25,412 nucleotides of DNA, from positions 1 through 25,412 of the forward strand of contig UQTJ01000041.1 of the NCBI GenBank assembly GCA_900544075.1. Direction: 5' to 3'. Of the stretch, positions 17,931 to 25,158 are shown one piece after another. The position numbers and the translations under genes are program-made. The DNA is from an uncultured Bacteroides sp. Lineage in GTDB: Bacteria > Bacteroidota > Bacteroidia > Bacteroidales > Bacteroidaceae. Each line of letters opens with the position of its first letter. Position 1 is the first letter of the stretch. The notes under the pieces are model-generated. The model was given only the letters and a program-made list of their open reading frames with translations. It did not search any database and had not been told where the DNA came from.

Positions 17931-18098
17931 TTACACAAATTGTTCCCAATGTTACATTTGCATCTTTTCAAGTGTAAAAAACACATTTATCAACAATAAA
18001 TAATCCAAGAAACACTATGTTAATAAAGTACCGTTGGTACTGTAAATTTTAACTAAAAACACAATGATGTATTTAAACCTTCTTTCCGATGAGAAGTA

Positions 18099-18135
18099 AA
18101 AACTACCCCCCTCTAAAAACAAACTCCCCCCTCAA
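18099..18135. repeat. Two C6-tract direct repeats upstream of rpoN
   Basis: AAACTACCCCCCTC and AAACTCCCCCCTC sit about 20 bp apart in an otherwise AT-rich region, ending only a few bases before the rpoN -33 element. Spacing near two helical turns fits a tandem DNA-binding protein site. Which of the two divergent operons it serves is unknown. Confidence 0.45.
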
Positions 18136-18138
18136 ATA

Positions 18139-18168
18139 TTGACCATCACAATAAATTTACTACATTTG
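18139..18168 (+). promoter_or_regulatory. rpoN promoter
   Basis: TTG at 18139-18141, 19 bp spacer, then TACATTTG at 18161-18168 matches the Bacteroidetes primary sigma consensus (TTG, then TAnnTTTG). Transcription would start a few bases after 18168, giving a leader of about 22-24 nt before the rpoN ATG at 18197. Confidence 0.75.
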
Positions 18169-18196
18169 CCAATAAATAAATTTTAGAGTTTATAAA

Positions 18197-19675
18197 ATGG
18201 CACAAAACTCACGTCAAATACAGTCGCAGGCTCAGCAGCAGGTGCAGACACTTTCACCGCAGCAGGTGTTGCTGGTGAAACTTTTGGAACTGCCAACAGT
18301 GGAGTTGGAAGAAAGAGTACATGCCGAAATTCTTGACAATCCGGCATTGGAAGAAGGTAGAGACCCTTCGGAGATAGCAGAAGACCAGGCTAACGAATAT
18401 CCGACAGACCCGGATGCTGACCCTGACACCAATTATAATGAAGATGTATCTTTAGGCGATTACCGCACTGAGGACGATATTCCCGACTACAAATTGCAGG
18501 AGAACAACCGTTCAAGAGGAGAAACTCCAGAAGAGATTCCTCTTTCGGACAATGTTTCATTCTACGAGACACTGAAGGAGCAACTGGATATGCAGGAACT
18601 TACCGAGGAGCAGAAAATGCTTGGGGAATATATAATAGGTTCATTAGACGACGACGGACTTCTGAGAAAAAACACTGAATCGATAATGGATGAGCTTGCC
18701 ATATATCAGGGAATATACACAACAGAAGAGGAACTGGAACATATCATTTCGATAATACAGGACTTCGATCCTGCAGGTATAGGCGCAAGAAGTCTTCAGG
18801 AGTGTCTTCTGCTTCAGATAAAAAGGAAAGAAGACTCGCCATTGAAGAAAATAGAATATGACATCATCGACCAGTTCTGTGACGAGTTCACCAAGAAGAA
18901 TAAGGAGAAGATAATACAGAAACTCGATATCACTGAAGATGAGTATAACGCTGCAGTTGCGGAACTTGTCAAGCTGAATCCGCGACCGGGCAGTTCTATG
19001 GGAGAAGCCATGGGAAAGAATCTGCATCACATCATCCCTGACTTTATTGTGGAAACGGAAGACGATGGCAATATAATCTTGAGCCTCAACAACAGAAATG
19101 TTCCGGAACTAAGACTGAGCCGCACTTTCACCGATATGCTGGAAGAACAGACCAAAAACAAGGCCAACCAGAGTAAGGAGGCAAAAGATGCATTCATGTT
19201 CCTGAAACAGAAAGTCGACGCAGCCCAGGGATTCATCAACGCTGTGAAACAAAGACAGAACACACTGCTCAGTACAATGCAGGCCATAATAGACCTTCAG
19301 CGTCCGTTCTTTACTGATGGGGATGAAACTCTGCTGAAACCGATGATACTGAAAGATGTGGCCGAAAGAGCAAAGCTTGACATATCAACTGTTTCCAGAG
19401 TGAGCAACAGCAAGTATGTGCAAACCAACTTCGGCATTTTCCCTCTGAAGTTTTTCTTCAGCGACGGATATACCACTGAAAGCGGTGAGGAACTATCTGT
19501 AAGAGAAATCAAACGCATTCTGAAAGAGTTGGTTGACAATGAAAGCAAGGAGAAACCTCTCACAGACGACGAACTGGCTGACGCACTGAAAGAAAAGGGA
19601 TATCCTATAGCAAGACGTACTGTAGCCAAATACCGCACACAACTGAACATACCTGTAGCAAGATTAAGAAGGTAA
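18197..19675 (+). CDS. rpoN: RNA polymerase sigma-54 factor RpoN
   Basis: Length is 492 residues, normal for the family. The N-terminal region I is glutamine/leucine rich (SQAQQQVQTLSPQQVLLVKL, about 10-52) and would contact enhancer-binding activators. An acidic region II follows (about 53-125, many Asp/Glu). The core-binding domain contains SLDDDGLL and DFDPAGIGARSLQECLLLQ (about 190-210). A helix-turn-helix with LKDVAERAKLDISTVSRVSNSKYVQT precedes the diagnostic RpoN box ARRTVAKYR at 472-480, which reads the -24 promoter element. The start is supported by the promoter 28 bp upstream. It directs transcription of sigma-54 genes together with AAA+ activators. The next gene begins 3 bp after its stop. 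Being next to the PUL does not by itself imply sigma-54 control of the PUL. Confidence 0.98.
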   Translation: MAQNSRQIQSQAQQQVQTLSPQQVLLVKLLELPTVELEERVHAEILDNPALEEGRDPSEIAEDQANEYPTDPDADPDTNYNEDVSLGDYRTEDDIPDYKLQENNRSRGETPEEIPLSDNVSFYETLKEQLDMQELTEEQKMLGEYIIGSLDDDGLLRKNTESIMDELAIYQGIYTTEEELEHIISIIQDFDPAGIGARSLQECLLLQIKRKEDSPLKKIEYDIIDQFCDEFTKKNKEKIIQKLDITEDEYNAAVAELVKLNPRPGSSMGEAMGKNLHHIIPDFIVETEDDGNIILSLNNRNVPELRLSRTFTDMLEEQTKNKANQSKEAKDAFMFLKQKVDAAQGFINAVKQRQNTLLSTMQAIIDLQRPFFTDGDETLLKPMILKDVAERAKLDISTVSRVSNSKYVQTNFGIFPLKFFFSDGYTTESGEELSVREIKRILKELVDNESKEKPLTDDELADALKEKGYPIARRTVAKYRTQLNIPVARLRR

Positions 19676-19678
19676 ATC

Positions 19679-20359
19679 ATGGAAGAAAACAATATTCCCA
19701 ACGAACTGACATATCACGACCCCGTTCCTCTCACAGAGGAAGAAAGGAAGGACCCGCTATATATAACATCATATATAGTATCGGCCATATTCACCCCTTT
19801 CATGGTTCCGTTTGTGGCATTCCTCATGATATTCATATTCACTTATCTCAGTATAATGCCATTGTCGTACAAGTTTTCAATACTTGCTCTTGTGTATTGC
19901 TTCACAATACTGTTTCCGATGTTGGGCATATACATTTTCCAGAAGATAAACGGTTGGGGAATAAAGGAACTCGGACATAGAGAGAAGAGATTCATTCCGT
20001 ACGGACTTACCATACTGAGTTATGTAGGCGGACTTATCACGATGTATCGCATCCACACCCCAAGGTATATGAGCGGCATCATATTGGCCGTACTGATATG
20101 TATGGTGCTGTGTACTATTGTCAATCTCAAGCTGAAGGTAAGTACCCACGCCGCAAGCAGCGGACTGATGGTAGGCGGACTGCTGTCATACAGTTTTCTG
20201 TTTCAGTTCAACCCTGTCTGGTGGCTTGCGGGATTTATTCTACTGGCCGGAATGCTCTGTACGGCCCGCATTATTGTTCGCCAACATACATTAACAGAGG
20301 TTTTCGGAGGATTTGTCCTCGGATTATTTTGTGGTGTCACAGGAATTTTGTTTATTTGA
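19679..20359 (+). CDS. PAP2-like integral membrane protein with altered phosphatase motif
   Basis: Length is 226 residues with about six hydrophobic segments (roughly 31-58, 66-88, 108-122, 131-149, 161-177, 180-196, 207-226). Remnants of the type 2 phosphatidic acid phosphatase signature are visible: C1 as K103-R104-F-I-P107, C2 as S155-T-H157-A, and C3 as AR197-x5-H203-x3-E207. The C3 motif is normally SR-x5-H-x3-D, so here Ser is Ala and Asp is Glu; both histidines and the arginine remain. It could dephosphorylate a lipid phosphate or isoprenoid pyrophosphate in the inner membrane, but activity is uncertain. The ATG lies 3 bp after the rpoN stop, implying co-transcription and probably coupled translation. 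The last codons overlap the proposed gcvH promoter. Confidence 0.75.
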   Translation: MEENNIPNELTYHDPVPLTEEERKDPLYITSYIVSAIFTPFMVPFVAFLMIFIFTYLSIMPLSYKFSILALVYCFTILFPMLGIYIFQKINGWGIKELGHREKRFIPYGLTILSYVGGLITMYRIHTPRYMSGIILAVLICMVLCTIVNLKLKVSTHAASSGLMVGGLLSYSFLFQFNPVWWLAGFILLAGMLCTARIIVRQHTLTEVFGGFVLGLFCGVTGILFI

Positions 20360-20377
20360 AAAGATATACTAACCTTG
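20347..20377 (+). promoter_or_regulatory. Candidate promoter of gcvH-purE-ispG
   Basis: TTTG at 20347-20350, exactly 19 bp, then TAACCTTG at 20370-20377, one mismatch from TAnnTTTG. It overlaps the end of the PAP2-like gene and would give a leader of only about 10 nt before gcvH. It would let the metabolic genes be read apart from rpoN. Confidence 0.5.
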
Positions 20378-20391
20378 TAAATTTTAAAACC

Positions 20392-20772
20392 ATGAATTTT
20401 CCAACTAACGTAAAGTACACTAACGAACACGAATGGGTTCGTATTGAAGGAGATGAAGCCTATGTAGGTATAACAGACTATGCACAATCACAACTTGGTG
20501 ACATAATTTTCGTAGATATCCCTACTGAAGGAGAAACACTGGAAAAAGGAGAAACTTTCGGAAGTATAGAAGTGGTAAAGACTGTTTCAGACCTGTTCTT
20601 GCCTATAGGAGGAGAAATACTGGAAGTCAATCCTGCACTTGAAGAAAATCCTGAATTGGTAAACAAAGACCCTTATGGCGAAGGATGGATTGTGAAAATC
20701 AAGCCTACCGACGCTTCTGAAGCAGACGACTTATTGGATGCCGAAGCATATAAACAGTTGATAAACGAATAA
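20392..20772 (+). CDS. gcvH: Glycine cleavage system H protein
   Basis: Length is 126 residues, as usual. The start is the ATG at 20392 (MNFPTNVKYTNEHEWVR), which matches the family N-terminus; the frame is open further upstream but that part overlaps the previous gene. The lipoyl-bearing lysine is Lys63 in GSIEVVKTVSDL. The hallmark NEHEWVR (11-17), GITDYAQSQLGDIIFVD (26-42) and GEGWIVKI are all present. The H protein shuttles the aminomethyl group from glycine between the P, T and L proteins in the cytoplasm. The other gcv genes are not nearby. In this block it supplies C1 metabolism next to purE, which fits shared demand for one-carbon units in purine synthesis, though that link is inference. 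Confidence 0.97.
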   Translation: MNFPTNVKYTNEHEWVRIEGDEAYVGITDYAQSQLGDIIFVDIPTEGETLEKGETFGSIEVVKTVSDLFLPIGGEILEVNPALEENPELVNKDPYGEGWIVKIKPTDASEADDLLDAEAYKQLINE

Positions 20773-20817
20773 TAAAACTCAAAAACAAACAAATATAAAC
20801 TATAAGAAGAGAAAAGA

Positions 20818-21327
20818 ATGAAACCAATTGTAAGTATCATCATGGGTAGCACTTCTGACCTGCCGGTTATGGAGAAAGCTGCCAAACTGCTTGACGAAAT
20901 GCAGGTTCCTTTCGAGATTAACGCACTTTCAGCACACCGCACACCGGCCGAAGTTGAAGCATTTGCAAAAGGTGCTGCCGACAGAGGACTGAAAGTTATA
21001 ATCGCTGCTGCCGGTATGGCTGCCGCACTTCCCGGAGTTATTGCTGCCAACACTACACTTCCTGTAATCGGAGTACCTATCAAGGGTTCTGTACTCGACG
21101 GTGTAGACGCTCTTTACTCTATCATACAGATGCCTCCCGGAATACCTGTAGCAACAGTAGCCATCAATGGAGCAATGAACGCTGCAATCTTAGCAGTTCA
21201 GATGATAGCACTCTCTGACGAGGAATTGGCAAAGAAGTTTGCAGCTTACAAGGAAGGCCTGAAAAACAAGATTGTAAAGGCTAACGAAGAACTCAAAGAA
21301 GTTAAATACGCATACAAGACTAATTAA
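20818..21327 (+). CDS. purE: N5-carboxyaminoimidazole ribonucleotide mutase PurE
   Basis: Length is 169 residues, typical for bacterial class I PurE. It catalyses rearrangement of N5-CAIR to CAIR in purine synthesis. The phosphate-binding GSTSD (10-14) and catalytic SAHRTP (38-43, His40) are present, as are LPVIGVPI, GVDALYSIIQMPPGIPVATVAI and NAAILAVQ. Oddity: the usual GGAAHLPG is here GMAAALPG, with Ala70 where E. coli-type enzymes have His. A purine-rich AAGAAGAGAAAAG just before the ATG could serve as ribosome binding site. It starts 45 bp after gcvH, and its stop abuts the ispG ATG with no gap, so the two are probably translationally coupled. No PurK gene is in view. Confidence 0.96.
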   Translation: MKPIVSIIMGSTSDLPVMEKAAKLLDEMQVPFEINALSAHRTPAEVEAFAKGAADRGLKVIIAAAGMAAALPGVIAANTTLPVIGVPIKGSVLDGVDALYSIIQMPPGIPVATVAINGAMNAAILAVQMIALSDEELAKKFAAYKEGLKNKIVKANEELKEVKYAYKTN

Positions 21328-23172
21328 ATGGATTACTTCAACTATTCACGCCGAAAGGCAAACGAAGTATATGTTGGCGCCACTCCTATGGGTGGCGCTA
21401 ATCCTATACGCATACAGAGCATGACGAACACCGTAACGATGGACACCGAGGCATGTGTGGAACAGGCCAAACGTATCATCGATGCAGGTGGAGAATATGT
21501 ACGCCTCACCACTCAGGGTGTGCGCGAGGCTGAGAACATGAAGAATATCAACATCGGACTGCGCTCGCAAGGTTACAACACTCCTCTCGTAGCCGATGTT
21601 CACTTCAATCCCAACGTAGCCGATGTAGCCGCACTATATGCCGAAAAGGTACGAATCAATCCGGGCAACTATGTAGACCCTGCACGTACTTTCAAAAGTC
21701 TGGAATATACCGACGAGGAATATGCACAGGAGATACAGAAGATACGCGAGCGTTTCGTTAAGTTCCTGAATATCTGCAAAGAGAACCATACTGCAATCCG
21801 TATCGGAGTGAACCACGGCTCATTGTCGGACCGTATCATGTCACGCTATGGCGATACTCCGGAAGGTATGGTGGAATCGTGCATGGAGTTCTTGCGTATC
21901 TGCGTGGAAGAGAACTTCAGCAATGTAGTAATCTCCATCAAGGCTTCGAACACAGTAGTAATGGTAAAGACTGTCAGACTGCTTGCCGAACAGATGGAAA
22001 AGGAAGGCATGGCATTCCCTCTGCATCTTGGGGTGACTGAAGCCGGCGACGGTGAGGACGGACGTATCAAATCGGCTCTCGGTATTGGCGCACTCCTTGC
22101 CGACGGTCTTGGAGATACGATACGTGTATCACTCAGTGAGGCTCCTGAGGCAGAAATTCCAGTGGCCCGCAAGCTGGTGGACTATATAATCAAGCGCGAG
22201 AATCATCCTTACATTCCGGGAGCAGAAGCAGATGATTTCTGTTATACAAACCCTTCAAGACGCAAGACTCAGGCTGTTGGCAATATCGGAGGTGACAACC
22301 TTCCGGTAGTGGTTTCAGTACGCCTGAACGGCAACATGGATGTAAACGAGCAGTTCAAGCCGGATTATGTCTACTGCGGACAGAACCTTCCTGAGAACAG
22401 AAGAAAGGACATCGGATATATAGTAGACGCTAATGTATGGAACGGAGAGGAAGGCACTTATCCGGCATTCAACACACAGCAAATTATCGGTCTGCACCAG
22501 ATACAGTCGGATGTGAAATTCCTGTTTACCACATACATGGGCCTCAACGAAGAGGTAACAGCATGTCTGCGTCTGCATCCTGAAGTAGTGATTATCGCAC
22601 AGAGCAATCATCCGAACAGACTTGGAGAATACCGTGGCCTCGTTCACCAGCTTACAAGACAAGGTCTGAGCAACCCTGTGATATTCTTCCATATGTACGA
22701 GGAAAGTTCCGTAGAGGATTTGCAGATAAAATCAGCAGCCGATATGGGAGCATTGATTTTCGACGGACTGACTGACGGCATCCTCCTGTACAACAATTCT
22801 TCGGCCATTGCTGATACAAAGCTCGATGAAACGGCATTCGGCATATTGCAGGCAGGCAGAGTCCGTACTTCAAAGACTGAATATATATCGTGTCCGGGTT
22901 GCGGAAGAACTCTGTACGACCTCGAATCGACAATAGCACGTATCAAGGCCGCTACATCATATCTGAAAGGTCTGAAGATAGGTATTATGGGATGTATAGT
23001 AAACGGTCCGGGCGAAATGGCGGATGCCGACTATGGCTATGTGGGTGCCGGACGCGGCAAAATCAGTCTGTACAAGCGTAAGGAATGTATTGAAAAGAAT
23101 ATTCCGGAAGAACAGGCTGTAGAAAAACTGATAGAACTGATAAAGGCTAACGGAGATTTCCACGAGAAATAA
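21328..23172 (+). CDS. ispG: 4-hydroxy-3-methylbut-2-en-1-yl diphosphate synthase IspG
   Basis: Length is 614 residues, the long type found in Bacteroidetes and plants, with an extra domain inserted between the TIM barrel and the iron-sulfur domain; E. coli type is about 370. It performs the penultimate step of the MEP isoprenoid pathway, reducing MEcPP to HMBPP. N-terminal barrel marks are NPIRIQSMTNT (26-36), LVADVHFNP (near 87-95) and IRIGVNHGSL. The insert covers about 300-490. The C-terminal [4Fe-4S] domain has SCPGCGRTLYDLE and GIMGCIVNGPGEMADADYGYVG, supplying three cysteines and the Glu ligand. The ATG directly follows the purE stop. A stem-loop terminator lies 22 bp after its stop codon. 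Confidence 0.98.
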   Translation: MDYFNYSRRKANEVYVGATPMGGANPIRIQSMTNTVTMDTEACVEQAKRIIDAGGEYVRLTTQGVREAENMKNINIGLRSQGYNTPLVADVHFNPNVADVAALYAEKVRINPGNYVDPARTFKSLEYTDEEYAQEIQKIRERFVKFLNICKENHTAIRIGVNHGSLSDRIMSRYGDTPEGMVESCMEFLRICVEENFSNVVISIKASNTVVMVKTVRLLAEQMEKEGMAFPLHLGVTEAGDGEDGRIKSALGIGALLADGLGDTIRVSLSEAPEAEIPVARKLVDYIIKRENHPYIPGAEADDFCYTNPSRRKTQAVGNIGGDNLPVVVSVRLNGNMDVNEQFKPDYVYCGQNLPENRRKDIGYIVDANVWNGEEGTYPAFNTQQIIGLHQIQSDVKFLFTTYMGLNEEVTACLRLHPEVVIIAQSNHPNRLGEYRGLVHQLTRQGLSNPVIFFHMYEESSVEDLQIKSAADMGALIFDGLTDGILLYNNSSAIADTKLDETAFGILQAGRVRTSKTEYISCPGCGRTLYDLESTIARIKAATSYLKGLKIGIMGCIVNGPGEMADADYGYVGAGRGKISLYKRKECIEKNIPEEQAVEKLIELIKANGDFHEK

Positions 23173-23194
23173 AGCCTACAAGGACTGATATTTT

Positions 23195-23238
23195 AAAAGG
23201 ACAAAAGGAAAGTTATGACAATTCCTTCTGTCCTTTTT
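23195..23238 (+). terminator. Rho-independent-type terminator after ispG
   Basis: Arms 23195-23210 (AAAAGGACAAAAGGAA) and 23222-23237 pair over 16 positions with a single mismatch and an 11-nt loop, followed on the plus strand by TTTTTATTTAT. The A-rich left flank means it could also work on the minus strand for the convergent protease gene. Confidence 0.85.
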
Positions 23239-23261
23239 ATTTATGTTTCGTCATCAGATAA

Positions 23262-23276
23262 GAAACGCTCCGTTTC
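23262..23276. repeat. Short hairpin GAAACG-CTC-CGTTTC
   Basis: A perfect 6-bp inverted repeat with a 3-nt loop sits between the ispG terminator and the long palindrome. Its right arm can also pair with the following GAAAC (23278-23282), so it competes with the outermost pairs of the long palindrome. Confidence 0.6.
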
Positions 23277-23375
23277 AGAAACCGTAACACGTTCGTGTAA
23301 CGGGCGGAACACGTAGGTGTCACGCGCGTAACACGAACGTGTTCCACCCGCGTCACGTACGTGTTACGCTTTCTG
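23276..23375. repeat. 100-nt near-perfect palindrome made of ACACG/CGTGT units
   Basis: The two 50-nt halves meet at 23325/23326 with no loop; comparing the left half with the reverse complement of the right half gives 41 matches of 50. Inside are four units near 23283, 23305, 23327 and 23349 of the form (GT)AACACG-nn-CGTGT, spaced about 22 bp. It is far more GC-rich than its surroundings and lies between convergent ispG and the S41 protease gene. I do not recognise a named repeat family. It could be a REP/BIME-like element, an mRNA 3'-end stabiliser, or a protein-binding array. Confidence 0.85.
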
Positions 23376-23396
23376 CATCAAAGAATTTCTGTAAAG

Positions 23397-25094
23397 TTAC
23401 TTCGATTTAGTTTCTTCTGCGACAGAGAGTATCTTCGAATACTCTGCTTTGTTCTGAAGAACCTTTACAGCGTTTTCCAGGTCGGCATCGTCTTTCAGAC
23501 GCTCCATTGCCGCACCGCGCTGATAGAAATATCTTGTAATGATTTCCTGCGACAGATATTCGCTTATCTGTTTCTTGAATGTTTCAAGGTCGCGGTCAAG
23601 GTTATGGTTCAGTTTCTTTTCCAAAGCTGCAAACTCTTCTTTTGCTCCATCCATATAGCCCTCAAACTCAGCCATTTCCTTCAATGATTTCAGCATCTTC
23701 TCGCTCTGGCGGTCGTAAGTGAAACCACGCGATTTCACTAATGTCTTGAATGCTTCGTAATCATCATCCGTCAGTTTGAAATCTGCCACTGATGCAGGTG
23801 CCTGATGCGTCCAGCAATACTGTGTGGCATAATCGAATATTATATCTTCATTCATCAGATAGAAGATGATGTTCGGGAATTTCGGAGCTTTCACCTCGAT
23901 GTCCGGACGTATTCCTCCTCCGTCGCGCACCTCACGGCCTATGGCTGTATGGAATACGTTTGTAAGACTGTCCGGTGTACGTGCCACAGAACCGTCGGCA
24001 TTCTTCTTCGAATAGTCTATGGCCTGGATACATCTTCCGCTTGGGATATAGTATTTTGAAGTAGTCACCTTCAGAGTTCCGTTGTATGGCAGCGGACGTG
24101 TGGTCTGTACAAGTCCTTTTCCGTATGTACGGCTTCCCACTATCACAGCACGGTCGAGGTCCTGAAGCGAACCGCTCAGAATTTCGGAAGCTGAAGCAGA
24201 AGCTCCGTTCACCAGTACCACAAGAGGAATTTCCGTATCTACCGGTTCGAAACGTGTCTTGAATGAATTCTCAGCCTGTTTGATTTTACCTTTTGTATAA
24301 ACCACTTCCTGACCTTTAGGAACAAACAGCCCTACAATATCGACAGCCTCAGACAGAGAACCTCCGCCATTGTCGCGCAGGTCGATGATAAGAGATTTGG
24401 CACCTTTCTGTTTCAGTTCAATAAACGATTTCTTGAAATCCTTCGAACAGTTGTCGGTAAATCCCTGAAGAGCGATATATCCTATACTGTCGCGCACCAT
24501 TCCGTAATACGGCACAGGATTGGTACGGATGCTCTTTCTCGTGATTTTAAATTCCATTTCAGTACTGTCATTCTGCATCGGACGAAGAACTTTCAGCACG
24601 AACGATGTACCCGGCTCACCACGCAAGGCATCGCTCACCTTGCTTGAAAACTCCTGTGGCTTAAGGTCGCCGCGGAGCATTTCCTTTCCTCCCACCTCAA
24701 GGATGATATCTCCGGCCTTCACTCCGGCTTCGGCAGCAGGCATTCCTTCAGTAGGCTCTACCACTACTATACGGTCGTTGGCCTCATAATATCTGATTGC
24801 GGCACCTATACCACCATACTTACCTGTAATCATTTCCTTAAGACTGCTGACTTCCTCCTCGGGATAATATTCTGTATATGGGTCGGTAAGAGCCAACATA
24901 CCGTTCACACCGTTCTGTATCATCTTTTCCACATCAATGGTATCGACGTAGAACATATCGAGTTCCTTAAATATAGAGTTGAACAAATCAAGATTCTTGG
25001 CAATCTTGAAATTACGGTCGTCACCCTTAAAACTTAACAGCCCCAATCCCACGAGTACTGCAAACGCTGCAATGAGAGTTCTTTTAGTGTTCAT
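23397..25094 (-). CDS. S41 family C-terminal processing peptidase (CtpA/Prc type)
   Basis: Length is 565 residues. An N-terminal hydrophobic segment (about 7-22, no lipobox) is an uncleaved anchor or signal peptide, placing the enzyme in the periplasm. An N-terminal helical region (28-85) is followed by a PDZ domain (about 88-172, GKYGGIGAAIRYY, AGVKAGDIILEVGG) and the S41 core: YIALQGF, LIIDLRDNGGGSLSEAV, then catalytic Ser301 in GASASASEI and Lys326 in GSRTYGKGLVQ, with Gln330 completing the Ser-Lys-Gln triad. The Ser-Lys spacing of 25 matches known CtpB and Prc enzymes. A charged C-terminal helical tail (about 440-565) is rich in Lys/Glu. It probably trims or degrades envelope proteins by their C-termini. 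It is transcribed toward ispG and is a single gene in this window. Confidence 0.95.
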   Translation of the reverse strand: MNTKRTLIAAFAVLVGLGLLSFKGDDRNFKIAKNLDLFNSIFKELDMFYVDTIDVEKMIQNGVNGMLALTDPYTEYYPEEEVSSLKEMITGKYGGIGAAIRYYEANDRIVVVEPTEGMPAAEAGVKAGDIILEVGGKEMLRGDLKPQEFSSKVSDALRGEPGTSFVLKVLRPMQNDSTEMEFKITRKSIRTNPVPYYGMVRDSIGYIALQGFTDNCSKDFKKSFIELKQKGAKSLIIDLRDNGGGSLSEAVDIVGLFVPKGQEVVYTKGKIKQAENSFKTRFEPVDTEIPLVVLVNGASASASEILSGSLQDLDRAVIVGSRTYGKGLVQTTRPLPYNGTLKVTTSKYYIPSGRCIQAIDYSKKNADGSVARTPDSLTNVFHTAIGREVRDGGGIRPDIEVKAPKFPNIIFYLMNEDIIFDYATQYCWTHQAPASVADFKLTDDDYEAFKTLVKSRGFTYDRQSEKMLKSLKEMAEFEGYMDGAKEEFAALEKKLNHNLDRDLETFKKQISEYLSQEIITRYFYQRGAAMERLKDDADLENAVKVLQNKAEYSKILSVAEETKSK

Positions 25095-25158
25095 ATCTTT
25101 AAAAAATTTACATTCGTAATATTAAATAATGTGTCCCCAAATATGGATTGCAAAGAAA

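Larger units (their letters stand above)
17717..18196. other. Divergent PUL/rpoN intergenic region
   Basis: This 480-bp AT-rich stretch has no plausible gene. It must hold the promoters of the leftward PUL and the rightward rpoN operon. Visible elements are the rpoN promoter (18139-18168), a PUL -7 candidate (17848-17855), two 11-bp direct repeats, two ATGTTACA copies 21 bp apart, a 15-bp palindrome AGTACCGTTGGTACT at 18027-18041, and two C6 tracts about 20 bp apart just upstream of the rpoN -33 element. Confidence 0.8.

Noticed and set aside
18027..18041. AGTACC-GTT-GGTACT palindrome as a terminator
   Set aside because: The stem is only 6 bp and lacks a U-run; it could be an operator but there is no further support, so it is only mentioned under the intergenic region.
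20098..20391. N-terminal extension of GcvH
   Set aside because: The open frame runs upstream through the PAP2-like gene, but the H-protein family begins at the ATG at 20392 and the extension has no domain.
20773..20817. Riboswitch ahead of purE or gcvH (purine or glycine type)
   Set aside because: The gaps are only 45 and 32 bp and show no conserved aptamer core.
23276..23375. CRISPR array
   Set aside because: Units are directly adjoining and palindromic with no unique spacers of uniform length, and no cas genes are near.
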